64,000 nt of DNA from Lederbergia lenta NBRC 16444 (GTDB lineage Bacteria > Bacillota > Bacilli > Bacillales > Bacillaceae_C), in contig NZ_BCVC01000003.1 in assembly GCF_001591545.1 (NCBI RefSeq), positions 248,001 to 312,000 of the forward strand, in the 5' to 3' direction. Below the pieces are notes generated by a model that had not been told where the DNA came from, searched no databases, and saw only the letters and a program-made list of their open reading frames with translations. The translations under genes and the position numbers were made by a program. Shown in pieces: positions 48,131-57,433 of the stretch; the stretch's first letter is position 1, and every line of letters begins with the position of its first letter.

Positions 48131-48198
48131 GGTAACTTACTCTAGTCCACCTTATGATATAGATAGAAGCAAACAAATCAATTAGGAGGCCGATTCAT

Positions 48199-48420
48199 AT
48201 GACTACAGTTAGATTTCAATTAGAGACTCTTTCTTGCCCAACTTGTATTAAGAAAATAGAGGGTGCCCTTAATAGACAACAAGGAGTAAAGGCAGCAAAA
48301 GTTCTATTTCACTCAAGCAAAGTCAAAACCAATATTGATGAATCAATTATTTCAGTTGAACAATTAGAAAAAATTATCACAAAGCTCGGATATTCTGTTC
48401 TGTCAATAAAGGTTTCATAA
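48199..48420 (+). CDS. Heavy-metal-associated (HMA) domain protein, CopZ-like
   Basis: 73-residue ferredoxin-like HMA domain with the metal motif LSCPTC (Cys13, Cys16). AGGAGG lies 8 bases before the ATG. It ends 17 bases before the P-type ATPase, which lacks an N-terminal HMA domain, so the two together equal the usual fused layout. Metal is unknown. Confidence 0.88.
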   Translation: MTTVRFQLETLSCPTCIKKIEGALNRQQGVKAAKVLFHSSKVKTNIDESIISVEQLEKIITKLGYSVLSIKVS

Positions 48421-48437
48421 AGAAAGGAGCTATCCAC

Positions 48438-50294
48438 ATGAACGCCCAAAGACAAGCTTGGCTTGCAATGGTCACCGGCTCGCTGCTCGCCGCAGCACTT
48501 ACTCTTCATCTAACCGGTTTCGGCCAATATAAAGGTGTACTTTTAATCATCTCTACAATCTTTGCTGGATTACCAATCATTATGAGAGCTGTTCAATCAA
48601 TAAGAATGAAGGCATTCAGTATCGAGCTTCTCGTCTCAATTGCCATCATTGGCGCTTTATTTATCGGAGAATATATAGAATCAGCAGTCGTCTCCTTTCT
48701 CTTTCTATTTGGCAGCTACCTTGAAGCACGGACACTGGAGAAAACAAGAACCTCGCTTCGAACGCTGATTGATATGGCGCCACAAGAAGCAACCATTTTA
48801 CGAAATGGTGAAAAAGTAACAATTGCAGTTGATAAGGTAGAAAAAGGTGACCGTGTTATCATTCAATCAGGTGAGAAAGTGGCCGTTGATGGAAAAGTAG
48901 TTGCTGGAACTGCTTTGATCAATGAATCTGCAATCACAGGTGAATCTGTTCCTGCCAATAAGCAAATGGATCACACAGTTTTCAGCGGAACCATCATTGA
49001 TCATGGATATATCGAAGTGATCGCTGAAAAAGTTGGTGATGATACTGCCTTCGCTAAAATTATCGAACTTGTGGAAGATGCACAGGAATCGAAAACAAAA
49101 ACAGAAAAGTTCCTCGAGAAGTTTGCACACATTTATACACCAGCTATTATGGCGTTATCCGTTATTGTCTTTATTTTCACAAGTAATATAGAATTCGCGC
49201 TCACATTCCTTGTAATCGCTTGTCCAGGCGCGCTTGTTATTTCTGCACCAGTCTCTATTGTTGCTGGTATCGGTAATGGTGCGAAAAACGGCGTCTTGAT
49301 TAAAGGCGGAGAGATTATGGAAAAACTCGCTAAAGTAAATACAATTGTTTTTGACAAAACAGGCACATTGACTCAAGGTCAGCCAGCAGTCACTGATATA
49401 AAAACCTTTTCGATGAACGAAAATGACTTGTTGCGAATCGTAGCGGAAGCAGAAGTTATTTCTGAACATCATCTCGGTCAAACAATTGTCAAGGAAGCTA
49501 AAGCGCGTAATTTAACGCTTAGTAACGAACCTAAAAATGCAGAAGTCATAAAAGGGAATGGAATTAGAGCACTTATTGCTGGCAATCAACTCGTGATTGG
49601 AAACCGCAAGTTAATGATGAAATATCAGATTGATATTGCTTCCGAAGAAGAGACTTATGCAATTACTAAAGAAAAACAAGGGAATACAACCATCTTTGCA
49701 GCGGTTAATGGAAAAGTAGAAGGGATTATCTCCATCGCAGACCAAATTCGTCCAGAAGCAATAGCTGCATTAAAAAAATTGCGTGCTTCAGGTATTAAAG
49801 ACATGTATATGCTCACAGGCGATAACAAACATACAGCTGAATTAGTCGCTCAAAAATTGGACATTGAGCATGTATTTGCGGAGTTACTTCCAGAAGATAA
49901 AGTAAATAAGATTCGGAAATTAAAGGAAAAAGAACGACACATTGCGATGGCTGGAGATGGGATTAACGATGCGCCTGCAATCGCCACTGCAGACATTGGC
50001 CTTGCGATGGGGAGATCTGGGACAGATGTTTCAATGGAAACAGCCGATGTAGTCCTCATGGCTGATGATTTAGATCATTTTGCACATGCTTACTCACTCG
50101 CAAAAGCAACTGTCCGCAATATGAAACAAAATACTCTTTTCGCAGTCAGCACAGTCGTACTTCTCCTTATTGGTGTATTAATGCAAAAAGTATTTTTAGC
50201 ATCTGGAATGCTCATTCATGAGCTAAGCGTACTGCTCGTTATTCTTAATGCAGTTAGACTTGTTAAGTTTAATAATAAAAAAGCATTAAAATAA
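48438..50294 (+). CDS. P1B-type heavy-metal-translocating ATPase with a CPG motif
   Basis: 618 residues, no N-terminal HMA. Phosphatase TGES motif (ITGESVPANK), phosphorylation site DKTGTLTQG at Asp306, HLGQTIVKEA (the HP-type motif reads HHLG), and the hinge GDGINDAPA. The transmembrane metal motif is Cys262-Pro-Gly rather than CPC, CPH or SPC, so substrate is not predictable by the usual rule. About eight helices. RBS AAAGGAG is 9 bases before the ATG. Cotranscribed with the HMA gene; possible FNR-like control. Confidence 0.9.
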   Translation: MNAQRQAWLAMVTGSLLAAALTLHLTGFGQYKGVLLIISTIFAGLPIIMRAVQSIRMKAFSIELLVSIAIIGALFIGEYIESAVVSFLFLFGSYLEARTLEKTRTSLRTLIDMAPQEATILRNGEKVTIAVDKVEKGDRVIIQSGEKVAVDGKVVAGTALINESAITGESVPANKQMDHTVFSGTIIDHGYIEVIAEKVGDDTAFAKIIELVEDAQESKTKTEKFLEKFAHIYTPAIMALSVIVFIFTSNIEFALTFLVIACPGALVISAPVSIVAGIGNGAKNGVLIKGGEIMEKLAKVNTIVFDKTGTLTQGQPAVTDIKTFSMNENDLLRIVAEAEVISEHHLGQTIVKEAKARNLTLSNEPKNAEVIKGNGIRALIAGNQLVIGNRKLMMKYQIDIASEEETYAITKEKQGNTTIFAAVNGKVEGIISIADQIRPEAIAALKKLRASGIKDMYMLTGDNKHTAELVAQKLDIEHVFAELLPEDKVNKIRKLKEKERHIAMAGDGINDAPAIATADIGLAMGRSGTDVSMETADVVLMADDLDHFAHAYSLAKATVRNMKQNTLFAVSTVVLLLIGVLMQKVFLASGMLIHELSVLLVILNAVRLVKFNNKKALK

Positions 50295-50319
50295 GGCGAC
50301 TCCTTTAAGAGATCGCCTT
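50293..50319. terminator. Bidirectional terminator, P1B ATPase / cotF
   Basis: AAGGCGA (50293-50299) pairs with TCGCCTT (50313-50319), with further pairing inside; flanked by ATTTAA and TTTTAA. Confidence 0.75.
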
Positions 50320-50330
50320 ATTTAATTAAT

Positions 50331-50975
50331 TCAATGTGGGGTATTTAAATTCGGCATTTGTCCTGGTGCATATGCATGAAGTAATTGCTGCATATCCTGT
50401 TGGTTTAGCTGCGGTACTTGGTAATAATGGTGCTTGTTTTGATAAATAGAAAGTTCATATGCCATTTCAATACAATTTGGTACTGAATCAGCAAGTACCC
50501 TACGCACTACAGGATTAGTTACCTCACAGGCCGCCATTGCTTTTGCTGAGGCTCCAGCTTTCACAGAACCAAGCATCATTCCAGAAATGCATGCATCAGT
50601 AATTTCATTCACAGATTGCAATGGTTTTTTAGGTTGTGTCGGTTTTAATCCATAAACAAAATCATTCTCTTGATTCATTTTATAACTTTGTGTAGGAACG
50701 GCAGGATCTTGCCCAGATTTAAAACAATCCACCGTTGTGTTGTATTCATTTAAAGTAAATTGATATTGACGATCCAAAATATTCAGTAACTCTGGATCTT
50801 GCACATGCGGACGTAATAAAGTAAACAGATCTAGAGTGCCTATCGCACCTGACAACACTTCGTGAACATCAAACACTTCATGCCCACCGTGGTTAAGCTG
50901 TTGACCTACCATACCAGTCTGCATATTTGGGTGCATTGGACCTTGAGAATTTTGCTGATTTTGTTGGTTGTGCAA
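50331..50975 (-). CDS. Spore coat protein, CotF family
   Basis: 214 residues with an Asn/Gln-rich head (HNQQNQQNSQGPMHPNMQTG) and the coat-F domain (about 45-195): VHEVLSGAIGTLDLFTLLRPHVQDPELLNILDRQ, ITDACISGMMLGSVKAGASAKAMAACEVTNPVVRRVLADSVPNCIEMAYELSIYQNKHHYYQVPQ. Start TTG 50975 after AAGGGAGG. Expected in the spore coat, made in the mother cell. Confidence 0.88.
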   Translation of the reverse strand: MHNQQNQQNSQGPMHPNMQTGMVGQQLNHGGHEVFDVHEVLSGAIGTLDLFTLLRPHVQDPELLNILDRQYQFTLNEYNTTVDCFKSGQDPAVPTQSYKMNQENDFVYGLKPTQPKKPLQSVNEITDACISGMMLGSVKAGASAKAMAACEVTNPVVRRVLADSVPNCIEMAYELSIYQNKHHYYQVPQLNQQDMQQLLHAYAPGQMPNLNTPH

Positions 50976-51182
50976 AGTAAATTCCTCCCTTTTAAAAAAT
51001 CTAGTATATTATGTGCCTTAGAGCAAATAAAAATTCAGTATTAAAACTGATTTATTAAACAGATTTTTCTAAGAATAGGCCGAAATATCCTTTCTTTTTA
51101 CTTATTTATCATTTCCTTCCCCTTTCATTTCATAAAATTCTTACAGACCATATAATGATTGACCAATGATTGACTCGAGACA

Positions 51183-51303
51183 TCTTACTGGCGGTCATCT
51201 CGCTTTTATTAGCCATCGTGTGAATCTTACTGGCCGTCATCTTCCTTTTACAAGCCATCCGTTCCTTCTTACTGGCCGTCACCTTGACTTAACTGGCCAT
51301 CAC
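51183..51303 (-). repeat. Array of six exactly phased 21-bp repeats running into the gerB 3' end
   Basis: Core positions on the plus strand are 51186, 51207, 51228, 51249, 51270 and 51291, all 21 bp apart. On the minus strand the units read GATGGCCAGTTAAG, GACGGCCAGTAAG, GATGGCTTGTAAA, GACGGCCAGTAAG, GATGGCTAATAAA and GACCGCCAGTAAG. The first two are translated as the end of the GerB protein. In that frame the last five units all carry TAA at the same codon. Confidence 0.85.
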
Positions 51304-52402
51304 GCATTTTCCCTACCTTTCTGTTTTTAAAAAATGCAATAATAAGCAGAATTGCAGGAATAATCACTTGAATAGGAAGATGTATGTAAATGGGTATAAT
51401 TTCCAACCCCTCTTGAAGATGTTCCGTCATATTACTTGCGACGACGATGGACATAAATAGGACAACTAACCCCATCGGAAAAGCTAACTGCGAAGGTTCT
51501 TTTATTTTAAACAGATCCGCCGTTCCAATCACAGCAGCATAAAAAAATATGCAGATTTTAAAGAAACCAAGAATGATCATAGTTAGTATAAAAAATATAT
51601 CGAGTCGTTCCAAAAACTCAGCAAATTGTATCGCTTGGATAGTGCTAAGTAGCGGGAATTGTGTACGTTCAATAAGTGAAACACCGAGCACACTTATATT
51701 GATTGCCATACTTATCGCTATATTTATTCCGCTCAATCCTAAGGCCAGTAAACCAGTAATCTTTGCCTTCTTCGGATTATTTAAATAAGGTAAAATCATA
51801 GCAAATACGATAGCTTCTCCAAATGGAAAAAATAGAACTTGCCCAAAGGCAACTTTTATTACTGAATATATCCCATCCTCTAATATTGGCTTCAGATTAT
51901 TAATATGAATGATCCCAGAAAAGATAATTAGTATAAAGCCTATGATGGCAAAGAGGTAAATTAAGAAAAAGGCGAGCTCTCCTGATCTGCCTATTACCTC
52001 AATGCCTTTACGAACTGTATAAACAATTACAAACATTAAAAGTGCATGATTGATTGAAAGTGGCGTTTCAGGATATGAAATAACCGCTAACATCTCCCCA
52101 AAATCGCGCAGAACTCTTGAAGCCGAGTATGAAAAGTACACTATATAAAGAAAAGCAATTATTCTCCCAAACGTTTTCCCTATTAACTTTTGAACGAAAG
52201 TGGTTGGTAAAGAATCAGGGTAATATAAATAAAGGCGATAATAGATGAAATATAAAATAAAACCGCCAATCATACCAAACAAAATGGCGAGCCATGCATC
52301 TTGTTTTGCATCCATGGCAAGTGGAACGAGCAAAGCACTGCCAAGTTCAAACATTACAATGAGAACGAATAACTGGTATGCGCTAATTTTCGCCTTCTCC
52401 AC
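51269..52402 (-). CDS. Spore germinant receptor B subunit (second ger operon)
   Basis: 377 residues from GTG 52402 (VEKAKISAYQLFVLIVMFELGSAL), 6 bases after AAAGGTGAT; a GTG nine bases earlier overlaps that site. Ten helices of the GerB permease fold, with VRKGIEVIGRSGELAFFLIYLFAIIGFILIIF near 130-165. It is the last gene of an A-C-B operon and overlaps C by 20 bases. The last dozen residues (MRDGQLSQGDGQ) and the stop are made of 21-bp repeat units, so the native end has been replaced or extended. Confidence 0.9.
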   Translation of the reverse strand: MEKAKISAYQLFVLIVMFELGSALLVPLAMDAKQDAWLAILFGMIGGFILYFIYYRLYLYYPDSLPTTFVQKLIGKTFGRIIAFLYIVYFSYSASRVLRDFGEMLAVISYPETPLSINHALLMFVIVYTVRKGIEVIGRSGELAFFLIYLFAIIGFILIIFSGIIHINNLKPILEDGIYSVIKVAFGQVLFFPFGEAIVFAMILPYLNNPKKAKITGLLALGLSGINIAISMAINISVLGVSLIERTQFPLLSTIQAIQFAEFLERLDIFFILTMIILGFFKICIFFYAAVIGTADLFKIKEPSQLAFPMGLVVLFMSIVVASNMTEHLQEGLEIIPIYIHLPIQVIIPAILLIIAFFKNRKVGKMRDGQLSQGDGQ

Positions 52403-53645
52403 CCATATCACCTTTTTCTATTCTATCTTTATTTATTTCTACTTCATTAAGAAACGACTTGTTTCGTAGGCCGCTTCGGCGCACATATGCATCAACCCGC
52501 ACGTTCACTTTCATTTCTGGGAAGTGGTCCTCATTCCACCTCTTTTCTAACTCTCTCCATGCTTTTGGATGTGAGCGGTGAACGGCTTCTCCAAATCCAA
52601 ATATATCTGCTTTCAATTCTTGCATATGTTGAATTGTGTTTTCTAACTGCTTTTTAATTTCTTCCTCTAATTTCCTTTCTACTCTGTGAATCTCGTCTAA
52701 ATCATTAAGATTTACAGGCACTAATAAACCATCTATATTCCCTTCTGCTTCAACATGAACAGAAATACTCGGTGTCTTATTTTTGATATGAGCAGAGATA
52801 TTCGTTTTTTGGCGAATGACATGAAATGTGACTGCATCTTTTTTTTCTTTCCAATCAATGAAGATACTCGTATCTTTAATTTTGTCCATTATCCACACTG
52901 CGCCTCTGGACTTATCTCCATGGAGCAACTCGACCAATTTACCATCATAAATGACAGCAAGACCGCTCGCTTCGATGACCACATCAGGTAACGTGTCTTG
53001 AAGACTCTCCATTTCACCAATACGTTCTTCATCCCCAATCAAACGCATACTACTAATGACTGGTACCCTACTAGATGAAATAAAGCCCCTTATTAAATCA
53101 TTCACCTTAACATCAATATTTTGCCCTGTTCTCTGTTGCGTATATTGCATTGTCTTTAATACATTCTCCGCTGAAATTCTATCAATTGGTGTCAAAGTCT
53201 TAATTATATTTTCGGCTGATGTATTTTCAGCAATCACAATGGATGCACTTGTCCGAAAATCTGTATCACGATCCAAAATATCAAAGATAGGCATAATTCC
53301 TTCTTCCGTTGCTAATTCTTCACCGATCACAACTAAACCCGTGTGAGAAAAGTATTGTTTTCGAGAAATTTTCTTACTTAAGTTATCACTTACCTCAACT
53401 AAATTATTGCCAGTGGCCGTGTGGACGATAAAAGGGGTGCCTTCCCCATTTCCCGATCCCATCATGCCCCCTACATTACTAGGAATAATGATTTGGAAGC
53501 TACCAACATATTCGCCTTTCTCATTTTTATCAATTCCAAGAGAAGTAATGATTGCCAATTCTGTTAACTCTTTTTGACTCCAACATCCTGACAGTAACAG
53601 CATAGTGCCTATAATTGAGAAAAAACATAAAAATCTATGACTCAT
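52383..53645 (-). CDS. Spore germinant receptor C subunit (second ger operon)
   Basis: 420 residues from the ATG at 53645, giving MSHRFLCFFSIIGTMLLLSGCWS with lipobox LSGC; AAGGATG lies upstream. WSQKELTELAIITSLGIDKNEKGEY, LSKKISRKQYFSHTGLVVIGEELA and the C-terminal RRSGLRNKSFL fit GerC lipoproteins of the spore inner membrane. It overlaps the A subunit by 11 bases and B by 20. Second in the unusual order A-C-B. Confidence 0.9.
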   Translation of the reverse strand: MSHRFLCFFSIIGTMLLLSGCWSQKELTELAIITSLGIDKNEKGEYVGSFQIIIPSNVGGMMGSGNGEGTPFIVHTATGNNLVEVSDNLSKKISRKQYFSHTGLVVIGEELATEEGIMPIFDILDRDTDFRTSASIVIAENTSAENIIKTLTPIDRISAENVLKTMQYTQQRTGQNIDVKVNDLIRGFISSSRVPVISSMRLIGDEERIGEMESLQDTLPDVVIEASGLAVIYDGKLVELLHGDKSRGAVWIMDKIKDTSIFIDWKEKKDAVTFHVIRQKTNISAHIKNKTPSISVHVEAEGNIDGLLVPVNLNDLDEIHRVERKLEEEIKKQLENTIQHMQELKADIFGFGEAVHRSHPKAWRELEKRWNEDHFPEMKVNVRVDAYVRRSGLRNKSFLNEVEINKDRIEKGDMGGEGEN

Positions 53646-55254
53646 TTCGATCATCCTTATCAAGGCTACTATTAATCATTCCACGTTTATCATCGGGACC
53701 TGGCATTTGGTTTTCACCTTGTCGAGTAAGATTGTCATTGTCTGCAATTAATTCCGGTCTTTTATTAAACTTCCACAGTGGTAAACGAACGACTGTATCA
53801 TCTGTATTGCCTGGAATAAAAGGAGAAAGTGGTGTCATATACGGAACTCCGAATGAACGTAGACTTGACAAATGAACCATTAATAGGATTCCTCCTAATA
53901 CGATTCCGTAAATACCAAATGTAGCTGCAGCTATCATAAATCCAAAACGAAGCAAACGTAGCGAGATAGCCATGGCAAAATTAGGAGTAGCAAAGTTTGC
54001 AATCGCCGTAATCGCCACAATAATAACCATTGCCGCCGATACGACACCAGCTTCAACAGCTGCCTGTCCGACAACTAACGCTCCTACGATAGAAACGGCC
54101 GTACCAACAGGCTTTGGCAATCTCACTCCAGCCTCACGTAAAATTTCAAATGTTACTTCCATAAGTACCGCTTCAAAGAAGGCTGGAAAAGGCACTGTCT
54201 CCCGCTGTGCGGCAATGACAATTAACAGTTTTGTAGGAATCATTTCATGATGAAAGGTGGTAGCGGCAATATATAAAGCGGGCGCAAAGATAGAAATTAT
54301 AAAAATGAGTACTCTTAAAAAGCGAAGTGATGTAGCGATATCAGAGCGAAAATAATAATCATCTGCGGTCTGAAAGAATTGAACAAACACAGCTGGTACC
54401 ACTAGTACGAAGGGTGAACCATCGACAAATATTGCTATCCTTCCCTCCAGCAAATTACTTGCTACAACATCTGGCCTTTCAGCCCGATATAATGTTGGAA
54501 ACGGAGTAGTTGCTTCATCTTCAATAAATACCTCAATATAACCACTATCGAGAACACTATCGATATCAATACTTTTTAATCGTTCCCGCACTTCTTTAAT
54601 TATCTTTTCATTTGCAATTCCATTTATATACATGATTGTCACATCTGTATTCGTCACTTTACCTACTTTTAAAGGTTCGACCCATACATTAGTGTTTTTA
54701 ATAATTCGGCGGACCATCGCCATGTTTGTACCGAGCGATTCAGTAAACCCGACTTTTGGTCCCATAATGTTTACTTGCGTAGTTGGTTCCTCAATCGAGC
54801 GCCGTTCTCCACCTTTAGTATCAGCACTTAGTGCACCATTTACTTTATCAATGAAAATAATGGTTTCACCCGACATGAGGGAGGAAAAAAGCTCATCCCA
54901 GTCCTTAATCGGCTTCACACTACCAACCGCCACGACACCTTCTTTCATTACATTAAAAGCTTCCTGTTGCATCAATTTTTCATTCAATTCGTGTTTTTCT
55001 AAGATCGCTTCTATTAAAAAGTCATTAATAGACTGACTGTCAACGATCCCATCAACATACACAAGAGCTATATCTGTTTTAAACTCATTTCCAACGGTCA
55101 ATGTACGGGTGATCACATCAGCACTATTGCCCGTTTTTTGTTTAATGTGAGCAAGATTAGCGTCCAAAGAGCAATCAATAGACGGCGACGGCCGATTATC
55201 ACGCTTATTTCTTCTATCCTTGTTATTTTTTTTCTGTTTAAAAAATGAAGGCAT
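53635..55254 (-). CDS. Spore germinant receptor A subunit (second ger operon)
   Basis: About 539 residues from ATG 55254 (MPSFFKQKKNNKDRRNKRDN), with GAAGGGG 12 bases upstream; an in-frame ATG at 55302 has no site. Soluble N-terminal domain (to about 295) then helices. Family blocks: YRAERPDVVASNLLEGRIAIFVDGSPFVLVVPAVF, APALYIAATTFHHEMIPTKLLIVIAAQRETVPFPAFFEAVLMEVTFEILREAGVRLP and SLRSFGVPYMTPLSPFIPG. Its ligand is unknown. Confidence 0.9.
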   Translation of the reverse strand: MPSFFKQKKNNKDRRNKRDNRPSPSIDCSLDANLAHIKQKTGNSADVITRTLTVGNEFKTDIALVYVDGIVDSQSINDFLIEAILEKHELNEKLMQQEAFNVMKEGVVAVGSVKPIKDWDELFSSLMSGETIIFIDKVNGALSADTKGGERRSIEEPTTQVNIMGPKVGFTESLGTNMAMVRRIIKNTNVWVEPLKVGKVTNTDVTIMYINGIANEKIIKEVRERLKSIDIDSVLDSGYIEVFIEDEATTPFPTLYRAERPDVVASNLLEGRIAIFVDGSPFVLVVPAVFVQFFQTADDYYFRSDIATSLRFLRVLIFIISIFAPALYIAATTFHHEMIPTKLLIVIAAQRETVPFPAFFEAVLMEVTFEILREAGVRLPKPVGTAVSIVGALVVGQAAVEAGVVSAAMVIIVAITAIANFATPNFAMAISLRLLRFGFMIAAATFGIYGIVLGGILLMVHLSSLRSFGVPYMTPLSPFIPGNTDDTVVRLPLWKFNKRPELIADNDNLTRQGENQMPGPDDKRGMINSSLDKDDRNES

Positions 55255-55396
55255 GGCACAAACATACCCCTTCTTTATTTGTTTAGTCTTCTTTTTATCC
55301 ATAATGACCGTTTTTTATAACAACGCTTTAAATGTTCTAACTATTTTTGATATCTACACTTAACAAAGGAAAGAATAATAAAGGGAGTGATAAAAT

Positions 55397-55627
55397 TTGA
55401 AAATTATTAGTATCACTTTACTGATCACAGTAGCATTAATATGTTTATCTTTAGGTGTGGACATTTTGTTAGGCCTCACATTAAAAGACGCCCTGATAGA
55501 TGCAGTCAGCCCTTTGCGGGTAATGGAATCCATTGAATTAATTATTTTTCTCCTTTACCTTTTACTTGTAATTATTCCGCCCGTTTATTCTTTTTTCAAA
55601 AGGAAATGGCGGAACAGAATGAATTGA
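55397..55627 (+). CDS. Small two-helix membrane protein divergent from the second ger operon
   Basis: 76 residues from TTG 55397 with AAGGGAGTGA upstream. Helices at about 3-28 and 45-66, with a short basic tail (KRKWRNRMN). Size and topology fit the small D proteins linked to germinant receptors, as with 37901-38068. It stands 143 bp from the A subunit start, in the opposite direction. Sequence match not established. Confidence 0.55.
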   Translation: MKIISITLLITVALICLSLGVDILLGLTLKDALIDAVSPLRVMESIELIIFLLYLLLVIIPPVYSFFKRKWRNRMN

Positions 55628-56386
55628 AAACGTTAGAGTAGATCTTTTTTCTACCGTTTTTATACTACTTTTAATTGCTTAATAAAACGTGCTTGCGGAA
55701 TAGGAAAGTTTAATGGGGATGAATAACAGCATGTTTAAATGGATATTAGCGTATATGTTGTAGATATCGATATAAAATCTGCTGTTCAATACTCTTTTGA
55801 TGTCACTTCTGATTAATTGAAACAATTGCTTGGGATTTTCAGTTGAAAATTTTACGCTTTTAATGGGTTCACCGACGAGGACGTCCACATGAACCCCCTT
55901 GGCTTTTTTCATTAGGTGGGTTTGTCTCCATGAGTTCTAGGAAGGATATGTTAAACGCAATCAAAATCTTTCATCTATATATGAATGTAATGACAGTCGA
56001 GACGGGTAAAACTCCCCCTGCTTAAGAAATGCAAGAGTATATGTGCAGAAAAAAGAAATTTCAAAAAAAGTGCATTCAATTTTTTTATCTAACTTATTGG
56101 TTAATAATAAATGCACCTCAATTTCGGGATGTTTGAGTCAGCAGTCAACCTACTCATACGTTTTCGGATAAATTTGCAGGCATTGGGAATTATGCGACTA
56201 CTGCTGAAAAGGGCAGGGATCAAGAACATGTATAATCTAGAACCATATTATCCAAGACGACTGAGACTTTAACATCTAAGAATGGATTCAGCCACACAAA
56301 TAATTATGCGGCTGAACCCATTTATTACTGGTATTTCTCGTTCGGTCGTAGCGCTTGAAGAATTAGCTTACAAACTGGAGCTTTTA
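55628..56386. other. Gene-poor stretch with a possible acyltransferase fragment
   Basis: No intact gene is supported. On the minus strand (55760-55912) a frame reads KKAKGVHVDVLVGEPIKSV and ends RVLNSRFYIDI, faintly like the C-terminal end of PlsC-type acyltransferases (VGEPI), without any upstream catalytic part. A weak hairpin lies at 56284-56319. Confidence 0.3.
56284..56319 (-). terminator. Stem-loop after the sugar isomerase gene
   Basis: GGATTCAGCC (56284-56293) and GGCTGAACCC (56310-56319) pair over 10 bp with one wobble; the T tract is poor. Confidence 0.5.
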
Positions 56387-57256
56387 TTAATCCCATTCTA
56401 TTCCAGAGTATTTTTGAAATGCTTTCATACTCGTATTAATTGAATCAATTTCATCTAAACTTGAATGGTCCTGTTCTAAAATAATAAAGTCTAGATTTGG
56501 TGCTGTTACTGCAGTATCTATAATATCTTGAATTGGTAAAATACCTGTTCCAATCTCAGTAAAGCACTCCGGAGCCTTTGTATCTTCAAACATCGGATAA
56601 GTAATCTCTTTATCGGGATCTATGATACCGTCGTACATTACAATTGGTTGTGGTGCTTCCTTCGGAAAATCCTTCTGATGTAGAAGAACAAGGCGATCTT
56701 TATATTTTTCAATTAAGTTTAATGGATTTTCTCCTGCACGTGTAATCCAATATGTGTCCATTTCTATGAAAACAAGATTAGGGTCTGTATTTTCCATAAT
56801 AATTTCATAAACTTTTTTATCACCAAACTTTTGAAATTCCTGATAGTGGTTATGGTAATAGTAGCGCATGCCACGTTCCTTACACATTTCGCCTACCTTA
56901 TTAAATAATTCACACCTACGTAGTAAGTAATCCATGTCCTCATAGGGATAGAATTCAATATCACAACCAATTTGTTTATTTCCTAATTCTTGATGGTAAT
57001 CTAAAACAGCGGGAAGCCGTTCTAGTTTCAATGGGTTCACGTGGCAACCAACAATGGATAATCCCAAGTTGTCGAGCGCGTCTTTCATTTTCTTAGCTGA
57101 CAATCCAAAACCTACCCCATCATCTGTAAGGGCATCATGGTTTGCAGCTTCAACATATTTATAACCCGCAGCCGCCACTTTCTCTAATGTTTCAAATGGC
57201 TCCTTTTTCAATGATTGTCGAACTGAGTAAAGTTGAATACCAACTTTCAAAGCCAT
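56387..57256 (-). CDS. Sugar phosphate isomerase/epimerase (xylose-isomerase-like TIM barrel)
   Basis: 289 residues from ATG 57256, with GGAAGGGAAG upstream; earlier in-frame ATGs lack sites. KVGIQLYSVRQSLKKEPFETLEKVAAAGYKYVE is the usual barrel start; metal ligands are likely in GCDIEFYPYED, YYHNHYQEFQKFG, FIEMDTYWITRAGE, LLHQKDFP and FTEIGTGILP. Paired with a Gfo/Idh/MocA oxidoreductase, so it probably serves catabolism of an inositol-like or unusual sugar. Substrate unknown. Confidence 0.87.
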   Translation of the reverse strand: MALKVGIQLYSVRQSLKKEPFETLEKVAAAGYKYVEAANHDALTDDGVGFGLSAKKMKDALDNLGLSIVGCHVNPLKLERLPAVLDYHQELGNKQIGCDIEFYPYEDMDYLLRRCELFNKVGEMCKERGMRYYYHNHYQEFQKFGDKKVYEIIMENTDPNLVFIEMDTYWITRAGENPLNLIEKYKDRLVLLHQKDFPKEAPQPIVMYDGIIDPDKEITYPMFEDTKAPECFTEIGTGILPIQDIIDTAVTAPNLDFIILEQDHSSLDEIDSINTSMKAFQKYSGIEWD

Positions 57257-57433
57257 AGTAACCGCTTCCCTTCCAATTATCTTTAGTTTTCTCTTTAAGT
57301 CTATTAGCGAAAGTTTCATTTATTAAATACTCTTTTAACGCTATAGCAAGTTGATTTCCCAGTGTCCGAAAAGTCAGGCGTAATAAACGTTAATACACTT
57401 AATATCCCAATAGGTATTTTCACAGATGAATTC

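Noticed and set aside
51183-51303. Possible CRISPR-like array
   Set aside because: The unit is only 21 bp including any spacer, the cores are degenerate, there are no unique 30-40 bp spacers and no cas genes nearby.
55679-55912. 77-codon minus-strand gene
   Set aside because: No ribosome site; only a faint likeness to the end of PlsC proteins and no catalytic HxxxxD part, so kept only as a possible fragment.
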